27,810 nt of DNA from positions 1 to 27,810 of IMG/VR virus record IMGVR_UViG_3300047477_000139; one strand, given 5' to 3'. Under the pieces are notes generated by a model that ran no database searches, had not been told where the DNA came from, and was given only the letters and a program-made list of their open reading frames with translations. Shown here one piece after another: positions 7,201-15,890 of the stretch (positions are counted from its first letter, which is position 1; the number at the start of each line of letters is the position of its first letter). A program made the translations under genes and the position numbers. The stretch is from a virus.

Positions 7201-8932
7201 CATTCTTTTGTTGCAGGCCAAGCGCGATAAGGCTTTGGCTGAGAATGGTGCCGGTTCCCCGGAAGCCCAAAAGGCTGAAATGGATTTGTTGGCGGGGCGG
7301 CAGTCCCGCGACGAGATGGTGGCCAAGAAGGCGCAGAAGGATAAAGAGAACGCGGAGAAGGAAACCGAGCGGCTGGCTAGGATCGCCGAGCTTGAAGCCG
7401 GGTTACCGGCCGGCTCGCTGACCACACCGGGCAGTGCGCCTGGTAGCAGCAGTTCTTCTTCTACTGCTGGCGATGCTTCATCGTCTGCTTCCACCCCGGC
7501 TGCTTCTTTGGGTCCGCGTGGGTCTAACCCGTCTAACCCGGTGTATGTGGCTGTGGTTAGCGGCAGTTTGGGTGCTGGCGGCGCTGCTGGCGGCGCTGCG
7601 TTCAGTGCTAGCGGCGAGTATGCGGGTGATGCCGCGCTGTTGGCGAACATCCCCAAGGGTGGTCATTACCTTAGGGACGGCGAGGATGCCGACTTGACTA
7701 AGGGTCTGGCTGACTGCACCAGCGGCATCGAGGATTTGGTGAACATCATGGACGGCCGTCCTACGGGTGGCCGCAGCATGAACACCAACTCTGATTACGG
7801 CGGCAACGCTGCTAGCTGGCTGCTTAATCGCGGGTTCCTTGGCACGCAAGAACCTGTTCCGGGTGCGTTCAATGTGGGTTACAACCATCACCACATGGAA
7901 GGCACGCTGCCAGATGGCACGAATGTGAACTTCGGTTCTGATGCGGCCGTGGCTTCCGGTGGCACTTCCGGTGCTGCGGGTGCATGGGGTGACCCGTCGT
8001 TCACGTCGCACTACTACCGGCCGGTCGGCACTAAGCCTGCCCCCGTCCAGTGGCCTGCTGTCACCCCTTCGGGTACTGGCGGGACAACAAACGGTGGGGC
8101 GGCACCTTCAAGTCCTGGGCTGCGTGTCAGTCCTGGTATCACGGCCACGCCTGGTTCCGCTGGGGGTGTTGCGGGTACTGGCCTTCCGGCTTTGGCCCCT
8201 AACAACTATGGGTCTGCGGCTAACGCCAATCCTGCGTTGACCCCGCCGATTGTTCCTGGGGCGGCTGCTGCTGGTGGCCCCGGCCCGACTGGTAACGGTC
8301 CTGGCGGTGCCCCCACGGGTGGCGGCTTGGGTACTGCTGGGCGAGGTCCTGGCGGCATGGGTCCGGCCCCTGGTGCGTCACCGTTCGCGCAGCATCAGGC
8401 ACCGCCCCCTAACTCGTCGCAGCAGTTGACGAGTAGTGGGTCCGGCTTCGGTGTTTCCGGCGGTTTGTTGGGCACGGCGCAGGCCGCTGCTTCGCAGGCC
8501 ATCAGTGCCGGTGTGAACATGGTTGCGCCTGGTGCTGGCGCTGCGGCTGGTGCAGTTGCGGATATCGCTTCGCAGGAAGCTAACCGTGCTGTCGGCTACC
8601 TTGGCCAGCTTGCGGGTATTGGTGTGTCGGGGTTGCTCGAGACGTTCAGTTTGAACGATTCACCTATTGCTGATCCTTCTAAGAGTTTGTTCGGGAAGGT
8701 TGCGCTTGGCATTGCTGGCGCTCACGCTTCTAACAACAACTCTGCTGGCCAGACGGCACCGCCGTTGAAGCCGGAAGAAGGCAAGGACCCGAATGCCCCC
8801 GATGGGCAGCAGCCGCAGGGCGCTGCTCCGCTGGTTCATATCGAGAATATGACTAATAACCAGGGTGATGGGCAGCAGGTTGGTAAGGATATTGGCCGTC
8901 AGTTGATGGCTGTTTCGCCTAATGGCGGATAA
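4217..8932 (+). CDS. Tape measure protein with embedded Cys/His peptidase-like module
   Basis: 1571 residues, with an excellent AGGAGG about 10 nt before ATG. Residues roughly 170-380 match the TP901/PhageMin tail core (HKAADFQEKLVRLVASAG, TGYTASELADGMYLVEKAAY, SGTTPDQGSQQMSNM). Hydrophobic segments near 150-170, 582-630 and 663-690 could insert into the host membrane during DNA entry. A charged helical stretch with coiled-coil character lies near 990-1060, followed by a Ser/Ala/Gly linker. Residues about 1150-1275 form a compact module with DCTSGIEDLV (Cys1167) and a His triplet (1224-1226) before MEGTLPDG, resembling a variant NlpC/P60-type fold. The C-terminus is Pro/Gly/Ala-rich. It sets tail length and probably helps penetrate the wall. 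Confidence 0.93.
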   Translation: MPAEKGIFLDVLPRFDMAALGLILSKIQGMFSKTGAAIGSSFGAEAETKLRSLSEAAVRANNLVTDSDIRAERAAHAHEVARMRLNEMVAAGVSKQSTLAKATYAVADADLLATARARDAAAARRVAAEAEGAHATALAASTVAVGNLGKALNVAGMVATGGFIYAVAESSHKAADFQEKLVRLVASAGEVTSNLETVSKGLMNVASQTGYTASELADGMYLVEKAAYRGADGITVMRAAAQLARAENTSLEEVIQGLTTSMRDFHIPVEKAAEVASKMNIAVGDSKTTLQLFSGALHNIEPIAMIAGMRLEEVYAAMARITQSGTTPDQGSQQMSNMVQHFTNITGTQRDAMGKMGLNADELKKKLGDPEVGLVGVLHILSETINSRLTPDQLVMVDTTYKNAQAVSTLSKMYSVMSDSAKSLVDGVKSGAMSWEEFHKASRKGNDEDRAKLMQWDQMNTKIMGYSSNLKKMQSEEQTVAQTWKELTGTDAGFKIAAQLAGTPEALHEYNEELNKILAATTEADGTVHGFNKTQETLNAQLRDAKASFGNVAIQLGNAFIPALTVAAEALGWVAEKLYEHPAIMFTVVGLMGAMSTAWLAWKAIVIGQALWGAITGGFAAMFGWLGRINASLGLLISETLGIVPAQATATSAVVAGSAAEVVAVAGIGTAALAAIPLVGLLASAIWMTKQAERAPAMGGDAGVAAATTVKGMSEEDIAKLTVPEGAAKPGSADAEMAMTGMATQDGEFHDAAKWVVSTGDKWDQAARYAWLMNHEEDAKNGRFKPPTDYLPEGFKPPGADIPDPQKELDEKLKAITDGIPGSLDDIIHPPDSALGLDSTPFVDPFGSEAEKEAKKREKELAELRSKAPDGSKDDPIFTLPMPDFGAGGVGLAPDKDKKGDGVGENYDPFQEAGSGGWTLPNVAKLMATWAANMAFGNPYGKLQAAKKGETKGNPMYVQDVGPGGLLGQAGITPNADGTITATQSQLDLLQKNYDILLLQAKRDKALAENGAGSPEAQKAEMDLLAGRQSRDEMVAKKAQKDKENAEKETERLARIAELEAGLPAGSLTTPGSAPGSSSSSSTAGDASSSASTPAASLGPRGSNPSNPVYVAVVSGSLGAGGAAGGAAFSASGEYAGDAALLANIPKGGHYLRDGEDADLTKGLADCTSGIEDLVNIMDGRPTGGRSMNTNSDYGGNAASWLLNRGFLGTQEPVPGAFNVGYNHHHMEGTLPDGTNVNFGSDAAVASGGTSGAAGAWGDPSFTSHYYRPVGTKPAPVQWPAVTPSGTGGTTNGGAAPSSPGLRVSPGITATPGSAGGVAGTGLPALAPNNYGSAANANPALTPPIVPGAAAAGGPGPTGNGPGGAPTGGGLGTAGRGPGGMGPAPGASPFAQHQAPPPNSSQQLTSSGSGFGVSGGLLGTAQAAASQAISAGVNMVAPGAGAAAGAVADIASQEANRAVGYLGQLAGIGVSGLLETFSLNDSPIADPSKSLFGKVALGIAGAHASNNNSAGQTAPPLKPEEGKDPNAPDGQQPQGAAPLVHIENMTNNQGDGQQVGKDIGRQLMAVSPNGG

Positions 8933-8952
8933 GTGAAGTTATAGGCGGGAAA

Positions 8953-9052
8953 GTAAGCCACCTTAGCTTAGTTTGACCCTTTTAATTTTAGTCTCGACGG
9001 TACTTTAAGCGCCTCGGGCTTAATTTTGGGCTTTCTAAGCTAAGGGGCTTAC
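8953..9052 (+). promoter_or_regulatory. Long-range inverted repeat in gap after tape measure gene
   Basis: The left arm (8953-8971) and right arm (9035-9052) are reverse complements over 18 bp with a single unpaired base: GTAAGCC-A-CCTTAGCTTAG against CTAAGCTAAGG-GGCTTAC. They are separated by 63 nt of AT-richer sequence. CCCCCTTTTG follows, so it could act as a terminator or processing stem, or as a protein-binding site. The next gene starts 29 bp later behind a TTGGAGA ribosome-binding site. Confidence 0.6.
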
Positions 9053-9081
9053 CCCCTTTTGTCATCCGAATTGGAGATTTA

Positions 9082-10791
9082 ATGGCAGCGACGTACCCGC
9101 CGGGGCAGGTTTCCCTATTGGGCACCAGGCGGCTTGAAGCTAATCGGTTCCCCCACATAAGCTACGTCGCCCCGAATGGGACGAAGTTTTACCTGGCCGG
9201 TCCGCTGGCACCTACACCTGGCGCACAGGATGGCGTTACGGCGCTTAGCGTGCAGGGGTTGAACCCGCCGTTCAAACACATTGATACGCAGGGTGCACGG
9301 CAGGACGGCATTACTTGGACTGACACGGTTTACGATCCGGGCGAGATCGACATGATCCTCGAGGCTTCGGGGTTGACGGCTTCTGATACCCGGCGGGTTA
9401 TCCGTTCGTGGATGGGGGCGTGGGACCCTAAGTTGCAGGGCCGGATGCATGTGTTCACCCCCGAGGGTGGTGAATGGTGGGCGCGGGTTCGCAGCTTGAA
9501 GTCATTCAATGACCAGTTGACGCTTTCCGGCGACGGCAGCGACAAGCAGAAGTTCACTTGGGCTATCCGTAACGATGACGCTTTCTGGGAATCGTTTGAT
9601 TCGACGGGCAGCTTCCAGCTCGAGTTAAGCAGCTCCAAGGATTCGTTCGAGGGCAGCCAATCGACCACGTTGGGTTCGGGCTGGTCGCAGTCGTACTTCG
9701 GTGCGGGTGCGGGAACGTGCGGCCTTAGCGGTGACGGTATGGCTAAGTGGAATGTTTCCGGCTTCGGCGGTCGGACGGTGGTGAACCGGAAGATCGGCAC
9801 GGGGGCTACGTCTTCGACTGACAATCAGGTCATCACGGTTAAGTTCAATGGCCCGGTTGGGCTGGATTTGAACGGCGGCGTGTTCGTTGACATTTGGGGC
9901 CGCATGGATACCAGCGGCAACGGTATTCGGGCGCGGATTGGCGGCGCGGGGATCGTTAACATGGTTCGCCTGTCGTACTTCACCAGCGGCACCGAGCATG
10001 TGATGTACGAGCGCCCGTTGTTCACTGGCCCGTTGTGGAATGAAAAGTGGACGCTGATTTGCGGCACGATGGCCGGTGCGCGGAACTTTAAGATTCAGCG
10101 CGGCGATGGGCACACGGTGGTGAACTACACCGAGAATGGGTCTAATTCCAACCTGGGCGCTTCGCATCGTGGCTGGGGCTTCGGAATGTCTGCCGGTGAT
10201 GGTGTTGACCTTCCGGGCACGTTCTTTGATGTGTTGCAGGTTCCCCCGCCGTCGATTGAAAAGTGGACGGCTGGCGATAACGTGCCGGTGACGCAAAGCG
10301 GGTTCATTCCGCTGGTGAACCGTGGGGAACTCGAGGCTTGGCCACGGTATCTGTGTTCAGGTCCGGGGACGTTCACGTTTTCGGATGGGGCTTCCCCGTC
10401 TAAGAACACGGTGTCGTTTGGGCCGCTGCTCGAGGATCAGGTTGCGTTGGTGACCACGATGCCACGTCTGCGTGGTGTGGTGGATGTGTCGCCGTCCGCT
10501 CCGCAGGCACAGGTGCTTACTAAGTTCCAAGAATTTGTTAAGCGGCTGGTGGATTTGTCCACGAATAACAATGTGCCTCCGCTGTTGGAGAATTGGGAAT
10601 CGTCGTTCGGAATTTTGCCGCCGCAGGGTCCTTTGTATTCGCTGCTGGAAGGCAGGTTCACTACCCCAATTAAGGGTAAGGATAATGACGCGGCTGCCGA
10701 GGTTTCTAACATTGCGGTGTCGATCACTGACGGTAATGCGGATTCGAAGATCATTGCTGCTGTTACGCCGCGTCGTCGCTGGCCTATGTAG
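9082..10791 (+). CDS. Minor tail protein (distal tail type) with inserted beta-sandwich module
   Basis: 569 residues; ATG behind TTGGAGATTTA. Residues 1-180 resemble the N-terminal ring domain of actinophage distal tail proteins (PHISYVAPNGTKFYLAGP, GGEWWARVRSLKSF, KFTWAIRNDDAFWES). Residues about 185-392 are a separate beta-rich module opening LGSGWSQSYFGAGAGTCGLS, like the one in the fibre protein at 13314-15521. Residues about 395-569 return to tail-like sequence with SGFIPLVNRGELEAWPRYL, typical of the Dit C-terminal domain. It is the first gene after the tape measure protein, where Dit is expected; the insertion probably adds a glycan-binding function at the tail tip. Confidence 0.8.
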   Translation: MAATYPPGQVSLLGTRRLEANRFPHISYVAPNGTKFYLAGPLAPTPGAQDGVTALSVQGLNPPFKHIDTQGARQDGITWTDTVYDPGEIDMILEASGLTASDTRRVIRSWMGAWDPKLQGRMHVFTPEGGEWWARVRSLKSFNDQLTLSGDGSDKQKFTWAIRNDDAFWESFDSTGSFQLELSSSKDSFEGSQSTTLGSGWSQSYFGAGAGTCGLSGDGMAKWNVSGFGGRTVVNRKIGTGATSSTDNQVITVKFNGPVGLDLNGGVFVDIWGRMDTSGNGIRARIGGAGIVNMVRLSYFTSGTEHVMYERPLFTGPLWNEKWTLICGTMAGARNFKIQRGDGHTVVNYTENGSNSNLGASHRGWGFGMSAGDGVDLPGTFFDVLQVPPPSIEKWTAGDNVPVTQSGFIPLVNRGELEAWPRYLCSGPGTFTFSDGASPSKNTVSFGPLLEDQVALVTTMPRLRGVVDVSPSAPQAQVLTKFQEFVKRLVDLSTNNNVPPLLENWESSFGILPPQGPLYSLLEGRFTTPIKGKDNDAAAEVSNIAVSITDGNADSKIIAAVTPRRRWPM

Positions 10792-10809
10792 CTTTTATGG
10801 AAGGTCGTA

Positions 10810-12489
10810 ATGGCATCTTTAAGCCGTGATGAACTGGCTAAACTTGAAAACGATTTACAGCTTAGCGATTACCGTTCCGCGACTTCGCCACAGATTCGGA
10901 AGATTTACACAGAGCCGTCAACGCCGCAGGCTGTTGTCACGCTGTATAGCAAGACTTACGAGCCTATCGGCGAGTGCAATGACTACATTTCGGTGACGTG
11001 TGATTTCACCAGGAATGCTATTGATTCTGCCACGGTAGTAATGAAGGTTACCGATCCTTTGGCGCAGGCTGCTATGCAGTGTTTCGAAACTGTTGTGCCG
11101 ATCACTATTCAGGTTGGCGCTATGCGCTGGACTGGCCGGATTGACAATTTCGATTACGCGATGGTTAATGGCGTTAAGACGTTGACTTTGCAGTGCATGG
11201 GTGACTATGCGTGGTTTTCGAAAATTCTGGTGTGGCCTAACTTTCTGGCTCCAATTCAGGCGCAGTGGCCGAACCGGGCTTTGTTTATCGGTCCTGCTAT
11301 TACTTGCATTAAGACGCTTATTCAGGAGCAGTGTTTCAGACTCCAGTCGGGCATTTGGGAATTGACGAACAACTTGTTGTCGGGCAATTTCGATTGGCAC
11401 GCTTGGTTTGGCCGTCTGCTTACCAGTAATGGTAATCCGATTGATATGTTGTTGACCCCCATTGTGGTGGTTCCAACTAATCCGTTGTTTGATACTTCTA
11501 AGTGGGTGTCTTTTAACGGCCGGATGGATAAGATTTCCACGGTTGTTGAACAGGTGTTGAAGGATAACGGTCTGCTGTTGACGGCGGATTTGTGGCTGCC
11601 GGGGGAGCCGCAACCTAAGGGGTTGTCGGTCGAGTTGAAGGCTCCGACGATCGTGGTGGATTGCAAGGACCGTTCTGGTATCACCGGCCCTACCGGCACG
11701 TTCTTGGATGGCCTGGTGACGTTCGGCGTTGACATGGTTAACAGTGCGTTGGGCGAGGCGTTGAAGCCGTTCTTGAATCCGGGCAACGAGTATGCGCCGG
11801 AAGGTATCAATATCGCCCCGGCTTTGGGTGTTAACTTTGTCGAGCCGTGGGTGCTTTTCCAAGATCACCCGCGTTCCGGTTTGACCGAGTTCCATTTGTT
11901 TGGGCACCATCCGCTTGCCTATACGGTGATCGGCGGCGGTAAGTCTCCTAAGTGGATTAACGACCTCATCAATGCAACCCTCGAGTGGATGATCGACTCG
12001 ATTTCTATTGCGATCGGCATTGTGGGTATTCCTTCTGATTTGTTGAATGGCACGCTTGACGATGTGTTGTTGGCGTTCCAGTTGGTCGAGAATTACGAGC
12101 GCAGGTTGCAGCTTGGGCCGTATGGTTGGCCGGAATTCTTTGTTCAGACTGGCGCTAGTGCTTATACGTTGGACGAGTGGTTCGCGTTGACGAGTGCCAT
12201 GTGGGATACCCGTGGTTATCATGCGGTGCAGTTGACGTTCGATAACGGATTCCCGTACACGCTTGGTGTTGATCTTTTCATTGGTTCGCTTGCATCGTTT
12301 GCAGTTGAGGGGATTCTTTACACCGAGTATGTGGAAAGGGCGACGTTTACGGATGACCGTTCGTCGCGTGCAAAGGTTATGTGTGTGATCGGTGACGGTA
12401 AGCGTCACGATAATCCGATCATTAAGTTGCAGCGCAATATGGTTCATTTCCAAGAAGCGTTCCAGATTATCACTCTTAGCTCTGGTTAA
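10810..12489 (+). CDS. Tail-tip hub protein (Gp37-like / tail-associated)
   Basis: 559 residues, ATG with GGAAGG about 9 nt upstream. The N-terminal half has the beta-barrel hub layout found in Gp37-like actinophage tail proteins: VTLYSKTYEPIGECNDYISV, then DSATVVMKVTDPLAQ, then RWTGRIDNFDYAMVNGVKTL. Later segments include VVDCKDRSGITGPTGTFLDG and helical stretches near 300-430. The C-terminal part contains DEWFALTSAMWDTRGYHAVQ and FTDDRSSRAKVMCVIGDGKR. It should form the trimeric hub beneath the distal tail ring. No lysozyme-type catalytic motif is visible. Function is assigned from family resemblance and position. Confidence 0.75.
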   Translation: MASLSRDELAKLENDLQLSDYRSATSPQIRKIYTEPSTPQAVVTLYSKTYEPIGECNDYISVTCDFTRNAIDSATVVMKVTDPLAQAAMQCFETVVPITIQVGAMRWTGRIDNFDYAMVNGVKTLTLQCMGDYAWFSKILVWPNFLAPIQAQWPNRALFIGPAITCIKTLIQEQCFRLQSGIWELTNNLLSGNFDWHAWFGRLLTSNGNPIDMLLTPIVVVPTNPLFDTSKWVSFNGRMDKISTVVEQVLKDNGLLLTADLWLPGEPQPKGLSVELKAPTIVVDCKDRSGITGPTGTFLDGLVTFGVDMVNSALGEALKPFLNPGNEYAPEGINIAPALGVNFVEPWVLFQDHPRSGLTEFHLFGHHPLAYTVIGGGKSPKWINDLINATLEWMIDSISIAIGIVGIPSDLLNGTLDDVLLAFQLVENYERRLQLGPYGWPEFFVQTGASAYTLDEWFALTSAMWDTRGYHAVQLTFDNGFPYTLGVDLFIGSLASFAVEGILYTEYVERATFTDDRSSRAKVMCVIGDGKRHDNPIIKLQRNMVHFQEAFQIITLSSG

Positions 12490-12501
12490 AGGGGAGTTAC
12501 A

Positions 12502-13317
12502 TTGTCAGGCATTGTGTGGACTGGTCAGGTGAATTTCACCGATTCCAGTGATGTGGCTACCACTGGGGTGGCTACGCTTACGTTGACCCCGGATATTGGG
12601 GTTTCTAATCTTCCGGCTTTGGTTTCGGGTGATCCTGGGTTGCCGCCTACGTTGCGGAATGTGACGGTGAATCAGGTTCCTTATGGAACGACACCTTCGG
12701 CTTCGACGTGGACTTTGGTGACTGCTGGCGGTCCTGGTGTTGCGTCGGAATACGATTTGACCCTGTATGTGAATTCGGGGGCGCAGGGGCCGTCTGGAAC
12801 GGTCACTATTTCGACGGCTACTGATCTGTTGGGCACCCCGACCGATAAGTACACGTTGGTGTATAACAGTGCGACTTCTAAGTGGAAGGTCAGCCCTATG
12901 TTGGCTGGCGATATCTACGAGCCTTCCACGATTAACTCGTTTTCGGGGAATGCGGCGCAGGCCACGTTGGCGACGATCACTGTTCCGGCGCAGCCGTTTG
13001 ACTGGAGGCCCGAGGTTTCTGGTTATGCGATTGCTGGTGGGACGATTTATACCCGCGTCGAGTTGGCTGCCCGGTTGAACAATGCGACTTCCGGGGATCA
13101 GATCGGTTATGCGCCGGGGACGACGGGCACGCAGCCTCCCCCTATGACTTTGGTTAGGACTACGGGTCCTGGCGGGTCTTCAACTTTTGGGAAGGTTTCG
13201 GCCGGCTCGGCTGCAACTATCTATTTCCTTGCTAGGCAGACGGCGGCGACTACGGATGCGTGGAACGTCAACGCCGGTAACTGCCGGTTCAGTGTGAAGG
13301 TGAATGCGATTCCATGA
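12502..13317 (+). CDS. Minor tail protein
   Basis: 271 residues. The start is TTG, chosen because AAAGGGGAG sits 5 nt upstream. The first 130 residues are a Thr/Val/Gly-rich beta domain (SGIVWTGQVNFTDSS, VATLTLTPDIGV), with a short collagen-like GAQGPSG around residue 93. The remaining half is a second beta domain (TLATITVPAQPFDWRPEVSG ... YTRVELAARLNN) that resembles small receptor-binding or adaptor domains. It overlaps the next gene by the ATGA motif. No enzymatic motif is seen; it is probably a structural base for the large fibre that follows. Confidence 0.72.
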   Translation: MSGIVWTGQVNFTDSSDVATTGVATLTLTPDIGVSNLPALVSGDPGLPPTLRNVTVNQVPYGTTPSASTWTLVTAGGPGVASEYDLTLYVNSGAQGPSGTVTISTATDLLGTPTDKYTLVYNSATSKWKVSPMLAGDIYEPSTINSFSGNAAQATLATITVPAQPFDWRPEVSGYAIAGGTIYTRVELAARLNNATSGDQIGYAPGTTGTQPPPMTLVRTTGPGGSSTFGKVSAGSAATIYFLARQTAATTDAWNVNAGNCRFSVKVNAIP

Positions 13318-15521
13318 CATATCCCATTACTCCTAACCCGGCTGTTCATAGCGGTGCTGGCAGCAAACCTACGGCTAACGCCCCGGTTCCGGCGCAGCAG
13401 CTTCAAGCGTGGGCGCAGAACCTTCTTAACGCGATTGTGGCGCAGGTTCTTTCTGCGTTGACGTTGGGTTTGGTTAAGCCGGGTGACGTGGTTAATGGGT
13501 TGCTGGAACTCGAGGAGTGGGCGGCTAGCCTTTTTGATCCGCAGACGTATCAGGATTTGTTGAACGATCTTTATCATGCGTTCACGGGTCAGCCTGCTGG
13601 CACGATTCCCGCTTTCCCTAAGACGTTGGGCGAGTTGGTTGATGCTGCTGGTGATGTGTTCCAGAACGCTTTGGATGGCATTACGGGCCTGATTGACCAT
13701 GCCCGTCTTCCGGTGATCCCGGTGTCGAATATCGGTTCGGCGTTTGCGAATCTTCTGGTTGGCGGCAGTTTCGATTCGGCTGTGACGCTGGACCCGGACG
13801 GCCAGTTTGTGTGGGATTCGGTTGGCCGTGATAAGCCTGGTTCGGCTAAGGCTGTGGCTGATGGCACCACTAAGGTGTTGCATTCGAACACGATCAATGT
13901 GACGGCGAATCAGACGTTTGATTTCGACGGGTATGTGCAGTGGTCTGGTGTGACTGCTGGGGGCGGTCCGGCGTTTCAGATATCGGTGGTTCCGTACCTT
14001 GCGGGTGTTACCGGAACTGCTGTGGTGTTGGATTCGATTACGTCACCTGGGACCAGTGCTGGGTGGCAGCATTTGCAGGGGTCTTACGCGGTTCCCAGCA
14101 GCGGCGTTGATGCTATTCGTGTCCGCATTTCGGTGACTACGAATGTGACGGCCGGGAGTGTGTGGTTTGACGACCTCGAGGCCGTTAAGACTGGGCTGCT
14201 GTCCGGCGGTCTGGTTAAGGGCATCGTTGACACGATCAACGACGAGTTGCAGAACACTTGGAACAGTTTGACCGGCGGTTTGTCGGGGTTGAATGTTCTG
14301 ACTGGTAACGCGACGGCTGTTGATGTTAACGGCCAGTTGATTGCGACGGCCGAGGCTATTGCCCGTAACGCTGCGGCGGTTGCGGCGTTGCAGACCACTG
14401 CTAACAGTAATGCGAATAGCGGCAATTCTGCGTTCGTGAACTTTGCCACTAGGGCGAATTCGGGGTCGTTGGGTTCGGACTTTTCGCAAACGTATTCCGG
14501 TTCGGGTACGGGCACGTTGGGTATCAGTGGTGGCATGGCTGCGTGGCAGGTTGTCAACAACAACGAGCGCACTTGCGTGGCTGTCTATAACGCTAAAGAG
14601 ACCATGACTGACTATCAGCGGGTGGGGGCGGCTTACGCTTCGATCCCGTCTAAGTGGTTTTGGACTGTTCCGGCTTACAACTATTTGTATGGCCGGATGA
14701 ACGCTGCTGGCACGTCGTATGTGTATGCGCGACTGGAGTCTGGTTTCGCCGAGATTGGTTGCGTCGTTGCTGGCGTTAAGACGGTGTTCGCGTCGAATGC
14801 CGGGTTTACGTTCCAGTCCGGCATGGCGTATTGGCTGGAGTGTGGCCAGACTGGCGGCGCTAACATCATTAAGCTGCTGGATTCGAACGGTAACGCACTG
14901 ATTTCTTACACCGATTCTGCTGCTGTTTCGCAGGTCGGTTCGGGTTACCGGTACACGGGCTTCGGTGGTTATGCGTTCGCTAACGGTTTGGCGCATACCG
15001 AGCCTGGGCGTGTGATGGCGTTTTCTATGTCGGATAACACCCCGCAGCCGATTATCGGTTCTGGTTTCCGTAGGTATCGGTCCAGCACTTCTGGTGTGGG
15101 TATGTCGGATGGCGCTAATCTGATTCCGGGTTCGTTCTTCGATACGGCCGATATCAATACCGGCGAATACACTTACGATCATTCGACAAACAAGATCACG
15201 GTGACTAAGGCTGGCTGGTACGGCGTGTCGCTTAGTGTTAAGTTTGACACCTATTTGAACAACGGTTTGGCTGGCATCATTATCACGCCGCTGTTGTATA
15301 AGAATAGTTTTATCGCCGAGTGGGGTACGCAGTCCTTTGGTGTGGCTGGTGGTTATGGCGGCTCTAGTAGTTTGTCTAGCACTTGGATTGTGTATTGCAA
15401 TGCTGGCGATTACTTGCAGCCTGGATACGATGCCGAGCATGATCCTGCTTCCGACATGATTGGTGGCGGCGGTTCGGAAACGTATTGGAAAGTTTCGTTA
15501 CTGAACTGGAGTTTGAGCTGA
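13314..15521 (+). CDS. Large minor tail/fibre protein with carbohydrate-binding-like modules
   Basis: 735 residues, ATG overlapping the upstream stop. Residues 1-145 are helical (AQQLQAWAQNLLNAIVAQVL; TLGELVDAAGDVFQNALDGI), a probable attachment stalk. About 149-299 resembles a CBM4/9-type jelly roll (GGSFDSAVTLDPDGQFVWDS through AGSVWFDDLEAVKTG). About 375-567 is a module beginning LGSDFSQTYSGSGTGTLGIS, related to that in the distal tail protein. About 582-735 is a C1q/TNF-like jelly roll ending ETYWKVSLLNWSLS, typical of phage receptor-binding tips. The domain stack suggests a host-glycan recognition fibre. Confidence 0.78.
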   Translation: MTYPITPNPAVHSGAGSKPTANAPVPAQQLQAWAQNLLNAIVAQVLSALTLGLVKPGDVVNGLLELEEWAASLFDPQTYQDLLNDLYHAFTGQPAGTIPAFPKTLGELVDAAGDVFQNALDGITGLIDHARLPVIPVSNIGSAFANLLVGGSFDSAVTLDPDGQFVWDSVGRDKPGSAKAVADGTTKVLHSNTINVTANQTFDFDGYVQWSGVTAGGGPAFQISVVPYLAGVTGTAVVLDSITSPGTSAGWQHLQGSYAVPSSGVDAIRVRISVTTNVTAGSVWFDDLEAVKTGLLSGGLVKGIVDTINDELQNTWNSLTGGLSGLNVLTGNATAVDVNGQLIATAEAIARNAAAVAALQTTANSNANSGNSAFVNFATRANSGSLGSDFSQTYSGSGTGTLGISGGMAAWQVVNNNERTCVAVYNAKETMTDYQRVGAAYASIPSKWFWTVPAYNYLYGRMNAAGTSYVYARLESGFAEIGCVVAGVKTVFASNAGFTFQSGMAYWLECGQTGGANIIKLLDSNGNALISYTDSAAVSQVGSGYRYTGFGGYAFANGLAHTEPGRVMAFSMSDNTPQPIIGSGFRRYRSSTSGVGMSDGANLIPGSFFDTADINTGEYTYDHSTNKITVTKAGWYGVSLSVKFDTYLNNGLAGIIITPLLYKNSFIAEWGTQSFGVAGGYGGSSSLSSTWIVYCNAGDYLQPGYDAEHDPASDMIGGGGSETYWKVSLLNWSLS

Positions 15522-15856
15522 TGACTGAACCTAATCCGAGCATTCCCGAGGCACCTGCCACCGAGGTGGCAGAGGTTCCGGTGACACCCGAGGTGGTCGA
15601 GCAGATTTCTTCGCATTTAGGCGAGGGGGTTACGACCGAGCAGGTGCAGACGGTGTTGGCGGCGTGGAATGCGGTTCGCCAGGGCGCTGCGGTGGGCACG
15701 GTGTTGCGCGATTCCGTTTCGGGTGCTTTGGCGCACCGGGTGGAGGCGAATGGTGTGCAGATGTGGCGTTGCACTGGTGTGGACGGCACTCAATGGAATG
15801 ACATGCAACCTACGTTGCCGTGGGATGTGGTTTTTGACCCATCCTCTGTGTCGTAG
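15521..15856 (+). CDS. Small protein between tail fibre genes, unknown function
   Basis: The ATG shares a base with the fibre gene's TGA, giving 111 residues; this start is preferred over an upstream in-frame one at 15485 that would overlap by 37 bp. The N-terminus is Pro/Glu/Val-rich (EPNPSIPEAPATEVAEVPVT), followed by a helical segment (EVVEQISSHLGEGVTTEQVQ) and a short beta-like tail with TQWNDMQPTLPWDVV. No known domain is recognised. Because it is co-translated with the fibre, it could be a fibre chaperone or a minor virion component. Confidence 0.72.
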   Translation: MTEPNPSIPEAPATEVAEVPVTPEVVEQISSHLGEGVTTEQVQTVLAAWNAVRQGAAVGTVLRDSVSGALAHRVEANGVQMWRCTGVDGTQWNDMQPTLPWDVVFDPSSVS

Positions 15857-15890
15857 GGGCACGTTTATAGCTTAGGTGGGGTGATGGGCC

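Noticed and set aside
4511-7270. Leftward ORF of 919 codons within the tape measure gene
   Set aside because: Antisense shadow of a clear tape measure protein; Arg/His/Leu-rich with no recognisable domain.
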